Source of the DNA: Planctomycetota bacterium
GTDB taxonomy: Bacteria; Planctomycetota; UBA1135; GCA-002686595
Direction: 5' to 3'
Assembly (NCBI GenBank): GCA_016872755.1
Contig: VGZE01000022.1
Span: forward strand, 1 to 36,251
DNA: 36,251 nt
Part shown: one piece after another, positions 23,232-32,391 of the stretch
Position numbering within the stretch: position 1 is the first letter of the stretch
Layout of the letters: each line of letters opens with the position of its first letter
The notes under the pieces: model-generated
Databases searched by the model: none
What the model was told of the DNA's origin: nothing
The model's input: the letters and a program-made list of their open reading frames with translations, nothing else
Program-made: the position numbers and the translations under genes

Positions 23232-24625
23232 GCGCGCCCCTCCCGCGAGTGCTCGGCGCCGTGCTCCGGCGCGAGAACCGTCTTCACCTCGAACATCGAG
23301 ATCATCGGCAGGAAACGGCAGAACAGCAGGAACAGCGTGAAGAACAGGCCGAAGCTGCCGAGCAGCGTCCCGAACTCGATCGGCGTCGGCACGTAGCTCG
23401 ACCAACTCGAGGGCAGGAAGTCGCGCTCCAGCGACCCGACGATGATCACGTAGCGCTCGAACCACATCCCGACGTTCACGAGCAGCGAAATCACGAATAC
23501 CGCGAGCAACGAATTGCGCACGCGTGACAACCAAAGGAGTTGCGGCACGACGACATTGCAGCCGACCATGATCCCGTAGCCCCAGCCCAGGGGCCCGCGC
23601 ATCCGGTTCGCGAAGGTGAACTGCTCGTAAGCCGACCCCGAATACCATGCGACGAACAACTCGGTCGCATAGGCGAGCCCCACGATGCTCCCGGTGAACA
23701 CCAGCACCTTGCACATCGCGAGGATGTGACGTTGCGTGATGTAGCGTTCGTAGCCCATCACCTTGCGCGCGACGAGCATCAGAGTCAGCACCATGCCGAA
23801 TCCCGAGAAGACCGCTCCGATCACGAAGTACGGCGGGAACACGTTGGCGTGCCAGCCGGGTATGACCGAGGTCGCGAAGTCGCTCGAGACGACGCTGTGC
23901 ACCGAGACGACGAGCGGCGTCGCGAGCGCCGCGAGCAGCGCGCAGGCCACCTCGTAGCGCGACCAAGAACGCGCCGATCCCGTCCACCCCAGGCTCAGCC
24001 AGCCGTACAACTTGCGCCGCCAGCCGCGCGCGCGATCACGCACGGTCGCCAGATCCGGAATCAGGCCGATGTACCAGAACAGCAGCGAAATCGTGAAGTA
24101 CGTGCCGATCGCGAAGACGTCCCACAGGAGCGCCGAGCGGAAGTTCACCCACAGCGGCCCGCGGCCGTTCGGATAGGGAAAGACCCAGTACGCGAGCCAG
24201 GGGCGCCCCATGTGGATCACCGGGAACAATCCGGCACAGATCACGGCGAAGATCGTCATCGCTTCCGCCGAACGATTGATCGAAGTGCGCCACTTCTGGC
24301 GGAACAGCAGCAGCACGGCGGAGATCAGCGTGCCCGCGTGTCCGATGCCGACCCAGAAGACGAAATTCGTGATGTCGAAGCCCCAGCCGACCGTCCGGTC
24401 GAGTCCCCACGTGCCGATGCCGACCTTGATCTGATAAGCCACGCACGCCACGCCCACGAGCAGCGCGCTCCCGGCGATCAGGAGCCCAATCCACCACATT
24501 CGCCCGGGCCTGCGCTCGAGCGGCGAGCACACGTCGCGCGTGACGTCGCTCGACCGCGTGCCCGGGGCGACGAGGGTCGGCGCGGGCGCGACCTGCAGGG
24601 TCGTGGCTCTGATCCTAGTGGCCAT
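23228..24625 (-). CDS. actC: Alternative complex III subunit C (NrfD-like, quinol site)
   Basis: 465 residues with about ten hydrophobic segments. ActC is the NrfD/PsrC-type membrane subunit of ACIII that binds quinol next to the ActB iron-sulfur relay. Recognisable stretches are FWVGIGHAGTLISAVLLLF, FPVIHMGRPWLAYWVFPYPN and GPLWVNFRSALLWDVFAIGT. The ATG at 24625 overlaps the end of actB by 11 bp and is preceded by AGGAGG about 7 nt upstream, within actB; the longer frame to 24733 is antisense-like shadow. Tight coupling to actB and actD shows it belongs to one complex. Confidence 0.95.
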   Translation of the reverse strand: MATRIRATTLQVAPAPTLVAPGTRSSDVTRDVCSPLERRPGRMWWIGLLIAGSALLVGVACVAYQIKVGIGTWGLDRTVGWGFDITNFVFWVGIGHAGTLISAVLLLFRQKWRTSINRSAEAMTIFAVICAGLFPVIHMGRPWLAYWVFPYPNGRGPLWVNFRSALLWDVFAIGTYFTISLLFWYIGLIPDLATVRDRARGWRRKLYGWLSLGWTGSARSWSRYEVACALLAALATPLVVSVHSVVSSDFATSVIPGWHANVFPPYFVIGAVFSGFGMVLTLMLVARKVMGYERYITQRHILAMCKVLVFTGSIVGLAYATELFVAWYSGSAYEQFTFANRMRGPLGWGYGIMVGCNVVVPQLLWLSRVRNSLLAVFVISLLVNVGMWFERYVIIVGSLERDFLPSSWSSYVPTPIEFGTLLGSFGLFFTLFLLFCRFLPMISMFEVKTVLAPEHGAEHSREGRA

Positions 24626-27527
24626 GCGGATCCTCCTTCCGGCCGGCGCGTCGCTCGCGGCCGAGATAGCGAATCGACGGCTGCACGTTGAGTTCCTCCA
24701 GCAGCGCAAAGGCCCGCGGATCCGCCGTGGCACGCGCTACCGCGCTCTTCGCGTCGGCCAGGTCCCCGAAGGTGATGGCCCGCGCCGGACACGATTGCGC
24801 GCAGGCCGGGCGCACGTCGCCGTCCGCGAGCGGTCGACCCGTGCGCCGCGCCTCGAACTTCGCCTCTTGGATGCGCTGCACGCAGAACGAGCACTTCTCC
24901 ATCACGCCGCGCGAGCGCACCGTGACGTCGGGATTCAGCGAGTGGTTGGCGAGTTCGTCCTCGCGCGCGTAGTCGAACCAGTTGAAGCGCCGCACCTTGT
25001 AGGGGCACGTATTGGCGCAATAGCGCGTGCCGACGCAGCGGTTGTAGACCTGCTGGTTGAGCCCCTCCGCCGAGTGCACGGTCGCGAGCACAGGACATAC
25101 CGCCTCGCACGGTGCGTTGGCGCAATGCTGGCAGAGCATCGGCTGGAAGTCCGCGCGCACCTCGTCGCCTTCCCCGGCGAAATAGCGGTCGATGCGCAGC
25201 CAGCTCATTTCGCGATGGCGCGCGACCTCGTCGCGACCGACCACGGGCACGTTGTTCTCGGCCTGACACGCCACGACACAGGCCGAACAGCCGGTGCAGC
25301 GTTCGAGGTCGATCGTCATGCCCCAACGCGGGCCGTCGTTGGCGTGGTCGTCCGGCCACAGACCCGGATTCCCGTGCCCGCCGTGTCCGTCGCGCGCGTG
25401 CAGGAGGTCACGCTCCGCATGGCCGTGGGGCGCAAGGTCCTCAGGCAGCTGTAGTGTGTCGTGTTCTTGCGTGCGAGCGAGTTCGGCACGCCTTCCCGTG
25501 CGCACGAGTCGCAGCGGGTGCACGTCGCTCCGCAGGTAGCCGCCCTCGAATGCGAGCATCGGCGCGGCGTTCACCCCCACCGCGTCGCCAGAGTCGACCG
25601 TCGGGCTCGCTCCGATCCATTGCGGCCCGACGCGCATGAAGCGATCGGTACCGACGCGCCCGTAGCCGAGCGCGACCGCCACGACGTCCTCGTGCTGGCC
25701 GCGCTGCACGTACACGGGCAACTCGAGCACTGCGCCACCTGCCTCGACGCGCACAACATCGCCGTCCGAGAGACCCTCGCTCGCGGCGCGGCCAGGCGCG
25801 ATGCACGCGTAATTGCCCCAGGTCGCCTTCGAGATCGGGTCCGGCAGCTCTTGCAGCCACGGGTTGTGCGCGTGGGCGCCGCTGGGCATCGTGACCTTCG
25901 CGTAGAGAACGAGGGTCGCGCCTGCAGGACCCGGGGTCGATGGTTCGAGCGCGACACGGCCGCGGAAGGCCGGTGTTGCAACGTTCTCGCGCGGCAGCTC
26001 GACGACGCCGTCGTGCAGCGCGCGCCGGAAGAAGGCTTCGAACGATTCGGAGCCGCGCGCTCTCGGCCAGATCGCCTCGCGCCAGTGCTCCTCGATGTGC
26101 TCGCGGTCGCTGCCCGTGTCGCCGAGCCACGCGCGCAGTGTGCTCCGCAGCGTGCGGGCATCGCGCAGCGGCGGGACCGTGGGCTGCGTGAGGCGCAGGC
26201 TCCCGGCGAAGGGTTCGGCGTCGTTCCAGCACTCCAGGAAGTGCGGCTCCGGCGCCACGCAGTGGGCGATGCGCGCCGTCTCGTCGTGTTCGGGCGAGCA
26301 CGTGACGAGCGTCTTGACCCGCCCGAGGGCACGCGCGAAGGCGGAAGGAAGCTCGTAGGCAGGGTTGCACCCTGCACAGACCAGCATGTCGATCTCGCCG
26401 CGCTCGAGTTCGCCCGCCAACTGCTCCAGTGCCCTGTCGTCCCCGCTGCGCTGCAGCGAGGGCCTGGCGAGGTCCAGCGTCCTGCCATAGTTCTCCAAGA
26501 GCGCATTGGCCTCGTTGACGAGCAGCTGGCCTGCGAGGTCGTTCGTCCCGCACACGACGAGGCTGGCGCCGCGGGCGCCCCACAGTTCCTCCGCGATCCG
26601 TTCGATTGCGGCGCCGAGCTCCTCTCGCAGCGACGAGCGGGCCGGCGCGGCGGCGCCGGCGCGAACTGCGATTTCGTCCCGCAGCCGCTCGAGCGCCGCG
26701 CGCAACTCGTGCGGCGCGATGCGCGTTCGTCGGTCGGCGCGTGAGCCGGTCAGCGACAGGCGCGACTCGAACTGCACGTGCATCGAGCGATCGCCGCCGG
26801 GCACGCGGCGCTCGGCATGGCGCGCGGCGAAGTGCACCGGCGCGATCCAAGTGCCGAGGAAGTCGGCCTCGAAGGCCGCCACGACCCGCGCGCGCTCGAA
26901 GCGCATGTCCGGCAGCACCCGCACGCCGTGCGTGTGCATGTGCGCGTCGAGCAGCGCGGCGGCGGATGGAACGTCGTACGCGACGTGCCGCGCATCGGCG
27001 AAGTGCCCCACGAAGTCCTGGATCGCGCGCCGCGTGCTGGGCGAGTGGATCGTGCTCGTCAGCACGCGCACCTTGCCGCGCTTGCGCAGCGCATCGAGCT
27101 CGAGCCCGACCTGGGAGTCGAGCTCGGCCCAGGTCGTGCTCCGACCCTGCCAGCGGGGGCCCGGCACTCGCTGGGAGTCGTACACGCCGAGCAACGCAGC
27201 CTGCCCGGCGGCGCACAACCCGCCCCGGCTGTCGACATCGAGCTCATTGCCCTCGAGCTTGACCGGCCGACCATCGCGGCACCGCGCAAGCGCGCCGCAC
27301 GCGCTCGGACAGCCGCCGCAGGTCGTGGCGATCCACCACGCGCGTCCGGCGACCACGTCTTCGGGCGCCTGGGTCCAGGAAAGCGCGCTCGTGGGCGCGC
27401 GGCGCGAACAACCTGCCAGCGATCCTGCGGCGATGCCGAAGCCGGCCAGGCGCAGGAAAGCGCGCCTCGAAGGCGACGGATCGTCGCCGGGGAACAGTAA
27501 CTCGTCGTGGGAAGTCGGGTGATTCAC
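24615..27527 (-). CDS. actB: Alternative complex III subunit B (molybdopterin-like domain plus iron-sulfur domain)
   Basis: 970 residues. A twin-arginine signal (SRRAFLRLAG from residue 20) ends in a lipobox-like LAGC at 37-40, so the folded protein is probably exported by Tat and may be lipid-anchored. The B1 domain (about 60-700) resembles molybdopterin oxidoreductases; the B2 domain holds four iron-sulfur sites: CTGCSACVVAC (744-754), CQHCANAPCEAVC (799-811), CVGTRYCANTC (831-841) and CSFC near 879 with Cys909 and Cys913. Here B1 keeps Cys70, Cys73, Cys77 and Cys105 in exact CX2CX3CX27C spacing, the cluster motif of true molybdenum enzymes, although characterised ACIII B1 domains carry no cofactor. 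Start: GTG at 27527, 2 bp after the actA stop; a GTG at 27542 is an alternative. Confidence 0.93.
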   Translation of the reverse strand: MNHPTSHDELLFPGDDPSPSRRAFLRLAGFGIAAGSLAGCSRRAPTSALSWTQAPEDVVAGRAWWIATTCGGCPSACGALARCRDGRPVKLEGNELDVDSRGGLCAAGQAALLGVYDSQRVPGPRWQGRSTTWAELDSQVGLELDALRKRGKVRVLTSTIHSPSTRRAIQDFVGHFADARHVAYDVPSAAALLDAHMHTHGVRVLPDMRFERARVVAAFEADFLGTWIAPVHFAARHAERRVPGGDRSMHVQFESRLSLTGSRADRRTRIAPHELRAALERLRDEIAVRAGAAAPARSSLREELGAAIERIAEELWGARGASLVVCGTNDLAGQLLVNEANALLENYGRTLDLARPSLQRSGDDRALEQLAGELERGEIDMLVCAGCNPAYELPSAFARALGRVKTLVTCSPEHDETARIAHCVAPEPHFLECWNDAEPFAGSLRLTQPTVPPLRDARTLRSTLRAWLGDTGSDREHIEEHWREAIWPRARGSESFEAFFRRALHDGVVELPRENVATPAFRGRVALEPSTPGPAGATLVLYAKVTMPSGAHAHNPWLQELPDPISKATWGNYACIAPGRAASEGLSDGDVVRVEAGGAVLELPVYVQRGQHEDVVAVALGYGRVGTDRFMRVGPQWIGASPTVDSGDAVGVNAAPMLAFEGGYLRSDVHPLRLVRTGRRAELARTQEHDTLQLPEDLAPHGHAERDLLHARDGHGGHGNPGLWPDDHANDGPRWGMTIDLERCTGCSACVVACQAENNVPVVGRDEVARHREMSWLRIDRYFAGEGDEVRADFQPMLCQHCANAPCEAVCPVLATVHSAEGLNQQVYNRCVGTRYCANTCPYKVRRFNWFDYAREDELANHSLNPDVTVRSRGVMEKCSFCVQRIQEAKFEARRTGRPLADGDVRPACAQSCPARAITFGDLADAKSAVARATADPRAFALLEELNVQPSIRYLGRERRAGRKEDPHGH

Positions 27528-27529
27528 GT

Positions 27530-28201
27530 TTAGTAGTGGCACGCGACGCAGTCGGTCGAAACGTGCTCCTCGAGACGCGGACCGTCCGGCGCGCCGGCTG
27601 CCGTTCCCAACGCGGGTGAACTCGCGCGGTGGCACGCGACGCACCAGCCCATGGAGAGAGTCGATTCTTGTCGCATCCGTTCCATGGCTTGGACCTGACC
27701 GTGGCAGGTCTCGCAGGCAACACCCCGCGAAACGTGGGCGCGGTGGTCGAAGTACACGAAATCAGGAAGCGCGTGGACTCGTTGCCACGGGACAGCCAGC
27801 GGGGCCCGCCCGGGAAGGGGCTTGAGTTCGGAATCCAGTGCGAGGAAGTCGTAGAGCTTGCGCAGTTCGACCGATTCGACGGGGCGCACTTGTCGCTGCT
27901 CCAGCTCGGCGGCCGCCTTCTCGGCCAGCACCGCGTCCATTCCGGCCCTCACGACCTGGTGGCAATTCATGCAGATCGATGACGCCGGAATGCCGGCGTG
28001 ACGACTCGTCTCTGCGCCGTAGTGGCAGTACTGGCACGCGATCTGGAGCTCGCCTGCGTGCAGTCGGTGCGAGAAGGCGATCGGCTGGACCGGCGCGTAG
28101 CCGCTGTGATCGCCTTCGCCGCGCACGTCTCCATCGAGCGCGATCGCGGCGGCGCCGATCGCGAAGGTCGACAGGCCGAAGATCCATCGCTGAAGCGCCA
28201 T
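27530..28201 (-). CDS. actA: Alternative complex III subunit A (pentaheme cytochrome c)
   Basis: 223 residues with five heme c attachment sites: CQYCH (56-60), CMNCH (77-81), CETCH (163-167), CVACH (187-191) and CVACH (218-222). Five hemes and one N-terminal membrane helix (about 6-22) match ActA, the electron wire between the ActB clusters and ActE on the outer face of the membrane. The last heme site lies only one residue before the stop, an unusually short tail. AGGAG lies 7 nt before the ATG. It is 9 bp downstream of the NarK2-type gene, so ACIII is transcribed with the nitrate genes. Confidence 0.95.
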   Translation of the reverse strand: MALQRWIFGLSTFAIGAAAIALDGDVRGEGDHSGYAPVQPIAFSHRLHAGELQIACQYCHYGAETSRHAGIPASSICMNCHQVVRAGMDAVLAEKAAAELEQRQVRPVESVELRKLYDFLALDSELKPLPGRAPLAVPWQRVHALPDFVYFDHRAHVSRGVACETCHGQVQAMERMRQESTLSMGWCVACHRASSPALGTAAGAPDGPRLEEHVSTDCVACHY

Positions 28202-28210
28202 GTGCTGCTC

Positions 28211-29581
28211 CTAGCAGGGGACCTCCGCGCCCTTGCGCGCGTAGTACCACCAGTTGATGCCGGTCGCGATCGCGTAGAACACGATGGCGCCGACGAAGAA
28301 GGCCGCAGGGCTGCCGCTGCTCTCGAAGGACGAATTCATCAGCAGGGACACGAAGAACGGCCCGTAGGCCGCGATCGCGGCGGTCCACCCGAGTACGCCG
28401 GCGCCCTGACGCGGAGAGTGCTTGAAGATCAGCGGGTATTGCCGGAACGTCGCGGCGTTCCCGATCCCGGTAAAGAAGAAGATCGCGAGCATCAACCCGA
28501 CGAACATCGGAAAGGACTCGCGGGACTCGGGAGTGAGCACATTGGTCGCGACCAATGCCGTGCACAGTCCGATCAGGGCCACTCCGCACAGCTGTGTCAG
28601 CACCGCTCCGCCGGTCTTGTCGGCCACGAATCCGAAGATCACGCGGCTCACCGAACCGATCAGCGGGCCGTAGAAAGCGAAGGCCAGGGGATCCGGAGCA
28701 TCCGGGAATTTTCCGTAGATCTTCGCGATCATCAGCGGAAACACGGCCGACAGCCCAGCGAACGACCCGAAGGTCATCAGGTAGGTGATGGTGCAGAACC
28801 ATGTGTGCTTCGACTTGAAGATGTCGAGCTGGTCCCGGAACGAAACGCGCACGGGAACGCTGCGCAGCCAGAGGGCGCAAGCGATGCCGAGCAGGACCAG
28901 GAACGGCACGTACACCCAGAAGGCGTTCTGCAGCCACATCGGCTTGGAGACCGCTCCCTTCGTGAACGTCTGCGCTGCGCCACCGACCGCACCGAACGCC
29001 GCAAACCCGATGATCCAGGGCGTCAAGAACTGCGCCAACGACACTCCGAAGTTCCCGATGCCTGCCTGGATGCCGAGCGCCGTGCCCTGCAGGCGCTTGG
29101 GGAAGAACAGGCTCGTGCTCGGCATGTAGGAGGAGAAGTCACCGCCCCCCATGCCCGCCAGGAACGCGAGCAGGAGGAACATCCAGTAGGGTGTCTCCGG
29201 GTTCGTGATCGCCAGGGCGAGCCCCACGCACGGAATGAGTTTCAGCAGGGTCGCGATCGACACGACCAGGCGAGTCCCGAAGATCGGGATCAGGAACGTG
29301 TGCACGATGCGCAGCGTTCCACCGGCGAGACCAGGCATCGCGGTGAGCCAGAAGAGCTGGCTCGACGTGAACTTGAACCCGATGCCGGGCAAGCGCACGA
29401 CGGCCGCCGACATCGCGAACCAGGACGCAAACGAGAGCACGAGCGTGAACGTCGTCAGCGTCAGTGTGCGCCACGCAATCGCGCTGCCCTTGTCGCGCCA
29501 GAACGTTTCGTCCTCGGGCGTCCATCGCTCGAGCCAGGTCTTGCCGTGCCGTTTCGGCTCCGTCCCGGTGACGACGCTCAT
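28211..29581 (-). CDS. narK: NarK2-type nitrate/nitrite transporter (E. coli NarK-like)
   Basis: 456 residues, twelve hydrophobic segments, major facilitator superfamily. It resembles E. coli NarK throughout (WTPEDETFWRDKG at the start, VRLPGIGFKFTSSQLFWLTA, ending in a short charged tail). The two substrate-binding arginines are present as Arg91 (GTLRIVHTF) and Arg313 (SVSRVIFG), matching E. coli Arg89 and Arg305, and the nitrate signature GIGNFGVSLAQF lies at 174-185. E. coli NarK exchanges nitrate for nitrite, so this protein probably exports the nitrite made by NarGHI. Its ATG overlaps the stop of the preceding transporter (ATGA), and actA follows 9 bp later. Confidence 0.92.
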   Translation of the reverse strand: MSVVTGTEPKRHGKTWLERWTPEDETFWRDKGSAIAWRTLTLTTFTLVLSFASWFAMSAAVVRLPGIGFKFTSSQLFWLTAMPGLAGGTLRIVHTFLIPIFGTRLVVSIATLLKLIPCVGLALAITNPETPYWMFLLLAFLAGMGGGDFSSYMPSTSLFFPKRLQGTALGIQAGIGNFGVSLAQFLTPWIIGFAAFGAVGGAAQTFTKGAVSKPMWLQNAFWVYVPFLVLLGIACALWLRSVPVRVSFRDQLDIFKSKHTWFCTITYLMTFGSFAGLSAVFPLMIAKIYGKFPDAPDPLAFAFYGPLIGSVSRVIFGFVADKTGGAVLTQLCGVALIGLCTALVATNVLTPESRESFPMFVGLMLAIFFFTGIGNAATFRQYPLIFKHSPRQGAGVLGWTAAIAAYGPFFVSLLMNSSFESSGSPAAFFVGAIVFYAIATGINWWYYARKGAEVPC

Positions 29582-31161
29582 TGCGACCTCCCGGACCGAG
29601 CGAATCCGTTCTTCGCAGCCGTTCCCGCGGGAGCAGCAACCGGATGCGGTTCGCGGTCCTGCGACGGATCGCGGGCGGGATCCTCGTCAGCGAACGAACC
29701 CTCCGGCTCTCGCAGCCACAGCAAGCACGTCAGCACGCTCAGCGCCGCGCCCGCGGCCAGCAGCAGGAAGAACACCTTGGCGCTCACCATCGTGAACAGC
29801 ACGAGGTACACGACGGCCCCGACGTTGCCGTAGGCACCAGCCATGCCGGCGATCTGGCCCGTCTGCCGCTTGTTGATCATCGGGATGATCGCGAAGGTCG
29901 CGCCCTCGGCGCCTTGAACGAACATCGAGCACGCGATGGTCAAGGCAACGGCCAGCCAGAGCGGCCACATCCCGGTGATGAATGCCATTCCGAAGAAGCC
30001 GGCCGCGATCCCAGCCATGTAAGCGGCCATGGTCCACTTGCGGCTCCTCAAGCTGTCGGAAAGCAGGCCTCCGAGCGGCCGCGCGAACAGATTGACGAAC
30101 GCGAACGACGAAGCGACCAACCCCGCCGTCGTCGGGGAAATGTCGAACGTTCCCTCGAAAAAGGCCGGCAGCATCGACACCACGGCCAGCTCGGCGCCGA
30201 AGTTGGCGAAGTAGGTGGTGTTCAAGGCGGCCACGCTCGGGAAATGCACGCGCAGGTCGTCCGGGACGCCCGCGCGGATGTGAGGCAGGTTCACTTGGAT
30301 CGTCTTGAGCGCGTGCGCGATGAGCACGAGCGCCAAGACGGCATAGACCGCCCACAGCATTTCCTGCGACATCACGTGGTCGCTCGATCCCCCACCGAGC
30401 GTGATCTTCGAGGCGCGCCAGGCCAGGAATCCCAGGGCGCCGACCAGCGGGAACGACCAGATCAGGAGCTGGACGAGATCCCAGCGGCTGTTCACCAACA
30501 TGGGCTGCGTCTTCTTCAACCCGACGAACTGCTTGCCATCGGGGACGTCCCGCACGAGGAACAGGTAGGCGATCCCGTACACGAAGGCCACGGCTGCGTT
30601 GACGGCAAGCGCATAGCGCCAACCGTTGTGGCCGCCGCCGAACCAGGACAGCGCGATCCAGGGCAATGTCATCGCAGCCCAGGCAGAGCCGAAATTCCCC
30701 CAGCCGGCGTAGAACCCTTCTGCCCGTCCGATCGTTCGCGGCGGGAACCACTGCGCCACCATGCGAATGCCGATCACGAAGCTCGCGCCCGTCGTGCTGA
30801 TCAGGAGTCGCGCAACCAGGAGCTGCATGAACGAGGTCCCGAACGCGAACATCAAGGCGGGAATCGCCGTGAACATCAACAGGCCGGCGAAGCAGCGACG
30901 CGGCCCGAAGCGATCGATCAGTGCCCCTACCACGATTCGCGCCGGTATCGTCAGCGCGACATTGCAAATCGCGAGCAACTTGAGGTGCTCGGGTGTCAAC
31001 CACCCTCCTTCACCGCCCTCCTCCCGCAACATGGTGGTCGCGAGCGGCGCCATGTTGAACCAGATGTAGAAGGAGATGAAGAACGCAATCCAGGTGCAAT
31101 GGAGATTGCGGATCCGCTCGGCGGAGAAGTCCAAGAGTTCCGGCAACTTGCGTTTCGTCAC
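29578..31161 (-). CDS. narK: NarK1/NasA-type nitrate transporter
   Basis: 527 residues, twelve hydrophobic segments plus a hydrophilic C-terminal tail of about 45 residues. Nitrate signatures are AGWGNFGSAW (152-161) and, in the second half, GAYGNVGAVVY; Arg75 (TIPARIVVG) and the FARPLGG arginine are probable substrate ligands. It belongs to the proton-coupled NarK1/NasA branch that brings nitrate in, the complement of the antiporter-like NarK2 encoded next. GTG start at 31161 with GAGG 9 nt upstream; the gap after narI is 16 bp. Other bacteria fuse the two transporters in one chain; here they are separate but overlapping genes. Confidence 0.9.
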   Translation of the reverse strand: MTKRKLPELLDFSAERIRNLHCTWIAFFISFYIWFNMAPLATTMLREEGGEGGWLTPEHLKLLAICNVALTIPARIVVGALIDRFGPRRCFAGLLMFTAIPALMFAFGTSFMQLLVARLLISTTGASFVIGIRMVAQWFPPRTIGRAEGFYAGWGNFGSAWAAMTLPWIALSWFGGGHNGWRYALAVNAAVAFVYGIAYLFLVRDVPDGKQFVGLKKTQPMLVNSRWDLVQLLIWSFPLVGALGFLAWRASKITLGGGSSDHVMSQEMLWAVYAVLALVLIAHALKTIQVNLPHIRAGVPDDLRVHFPSVAALNTTYFANFGAELAVVSMLPAFFEGTFDISPTTAGLVASSFAFVNLFARPLGGLLSDSLRSRKWTMAAYMAGIAAGFFGMAFITGMWPLWLAVALTIACSMFVQGAEGATFAIIPMINKRQTGQIAGMAGAYGNVGAVVYLVLFTMVSAKVFFLLLAAGAALSVLTCLLWLREPEGSFADEDPARDPSQDREPHPVAAPAGTAAKNGFARSGRSQ

Positions 31162-31177
31162 GGCTGGATCCTCGGAT

Positions 31178-31861
31178 TCAACTGGACCTCGTGCGCGGGC
31201 GGTTCCACAGCACGACCTGGGTCTTGCGCCATAGGTAGGGATTCGGCACGACGAGCACGTGCACCAGGCGGGTGAACGGGAAGACTCCGATCAGCAGCCA
31301 GGCATTGACGATGTGCACCTTCACGAGCCAGGGAAGCGGGGCCACCCACGCGACTTCCGGATCCAGGCGGGCAAGCGACCAAAGCCAGGGACTCACGCTG
31401 CTCGAGAACCACGAGGAACCCCAGCCGTGCACGATCGCCACGCCGATGCCGCTCAGGATCTGCGTGCCCAGCAGTACATTGAGCACCCAATCGCCCGTAG
31501 TCGTCACGACACGCGCCTTCGGAACGCTGGCTCGCCGAACCACGATGTTCACGAGTCCGACGAGCGCGAGCAGCGCAAACGCCAAGCCGGTGATTTCGAG
31601 TGCGTAGAGCCGCAGCGGTTCCGCGTTCCACCACAGCACGGCCCGCGGCAGCAGCAGCGCGAGCAGGTGACCTGCGAGGACCACCAGCAGCCCATAGTGG
31701 AACGGCACGGATCCCCAGAAGTGGTGCTGGTTCTCGAGGAATTGCGACGAGAGACTCGAGTACGTGAACGAGCGCTGGCGGTAGCGCTGGATCGTGACGA
31801 TCAGGAACACAACCGTCGCCGCATAAGGCAATGCGCCGTAGAGCAGCAGATCGTTGATCAC
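31178..31861 (-). CDS. narI: Respiratory nitrate reductase gamma subunit (cytochrome b)
   Basis: 227 residues with five membrane helices. Four heme-b ligands match E. coli NarI in spacing: His55 and His65 (10 apart; E. coli 56/66) and His183 and His201 (18 apart; E. coli 187/205). The protein anchors NarGH to the membrane, oxidises quinol and passes electrons through two hemes to NarH. Start: GTG at 31861 overlapping the narJ stop (GTGA). All ligands are intact, so the complex should be quinol-coupled. Confidence 0.95.
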   Translation of the reverse strand: MINDLLLYGALPYAATVVFLIVTIQRYRQRSFTYSSLSSQFLENQHHFWGSVPFHYGLLVVLAGHLLALLLPRAVLWWNAEPLRLYALEITGLAFALLALVGLVNIVVRRASVPKARVVTTTGDWVLNVLLGTQILSGIGVAIVHGWGSSWFSSSVSPWLWSLARLDPEVAWVAPLPWLVKVHIVNAWLLIGVFPFTRLVHVLVVPNPYLWRKTQVVLWNRPRTRSS

Positions 31862-32388
31862 GACTTGGCCCTCGTTTCACGGTCCGTGGCGAGGGCGCTG
31901 CGCAAGGCCACGAGCGCCGCTCGGTAGGGATTTCCGGTATCGGTGAAGCGCTCGACGAGCTTGTCGAGGCCTGGAACGAGCACGTGCTCGGCGAGCGCGC
32001 CCGCCATGGTCTCGTCGACGCGCCCCAGCAGCCGGAGCACGTTCGAGACGTGGTCCGGCAGCTCCCCACCCTCGTCGAGCTGCGCGTCGCGCAGCAGCGT
32101 CCGCAAACGCACCAGCAGCACCCCGCGTGCGTAATTCTCGCCGTGAAGGTGCCAACCGAGCTCGAGTGCGCGCTCGGCGTTGCCGTCGAAGGTGCGCGTG
32201 TACAGTTCTTCGCACTCCCCCTCGCCGCGTTCACGCGCGAGTTCGACCAGCGGAGTGAGCTGATCGCGGAGCGTCGGAAAGCGCGCGACGACGTGCTCGC
32301 ACCATTCGCCGCGCAAGCGTTCGACGTTGTTGCCTGGATAGCTGAGCAGACCCGCGAAGGCGTCCCACACTGCGGTGCTGGCGACCAT
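31858..32388 (-). CDS. narJ: Nitrate reductase molybdenum cofactor assembly chaperone
   Basis: 176 residues of the NarJ/TorD fold. Marks are FAGLLSYPGNN near the N-terminus, LYTRTFDGN at about 62-70 and LELGWHLHGENYARG at about 75-89, the usual NarJ core. It is a cytoplasmic, system-specific chaperone that guides cofactor insertion into NarG and membrane attachment; it is not part of the final enzyme. The ATG lies 3 bp after narH and the stop overlaps narI by 4 bp. Its length is shorter than E. coli NarJ (236) but normal for the family in other phyla. Confidence 0.9.
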   Translation of the reverse strand: MVASTAVWDAFAGLLSYPGNNVERLRGEWCEHVVARFPTLRDQLTPLVELARERGEGECEELYTRTFDGNAERALELGWHLHGENYARGVLLVRLRTLLRDAQLDEGGELPDHVSNVLRLLGRVDETMAGALAEHVLVPGLDKLVERFTDTGNPYRAALVALRSALATDRETRAKS

Positions 32389-32391
32389 GGC

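Noticed and set aside
24615-27527. ActB as a genuine molybdenum oxidoreductase (e.g. polysulfide or DMSO reductase type)
   Set aside because: The full actA-F order, pentaheme ActA, DUF3341 ActD and fused B1-B2 architecture identify ACIII.
27998-29833. Long plus-strand ORF (611 codons) across actA and narK
   Set aside because: Antisense to proteins with firm motifs; composition is Arg/Glu/His-rich as expected for the complement of high-GC genes.
29581-31275. Long plus-strand ORF (564 codons) opposite the NarK1-type gene
   Set aside because: Same reason: antisense shadow without domains or a start signal.
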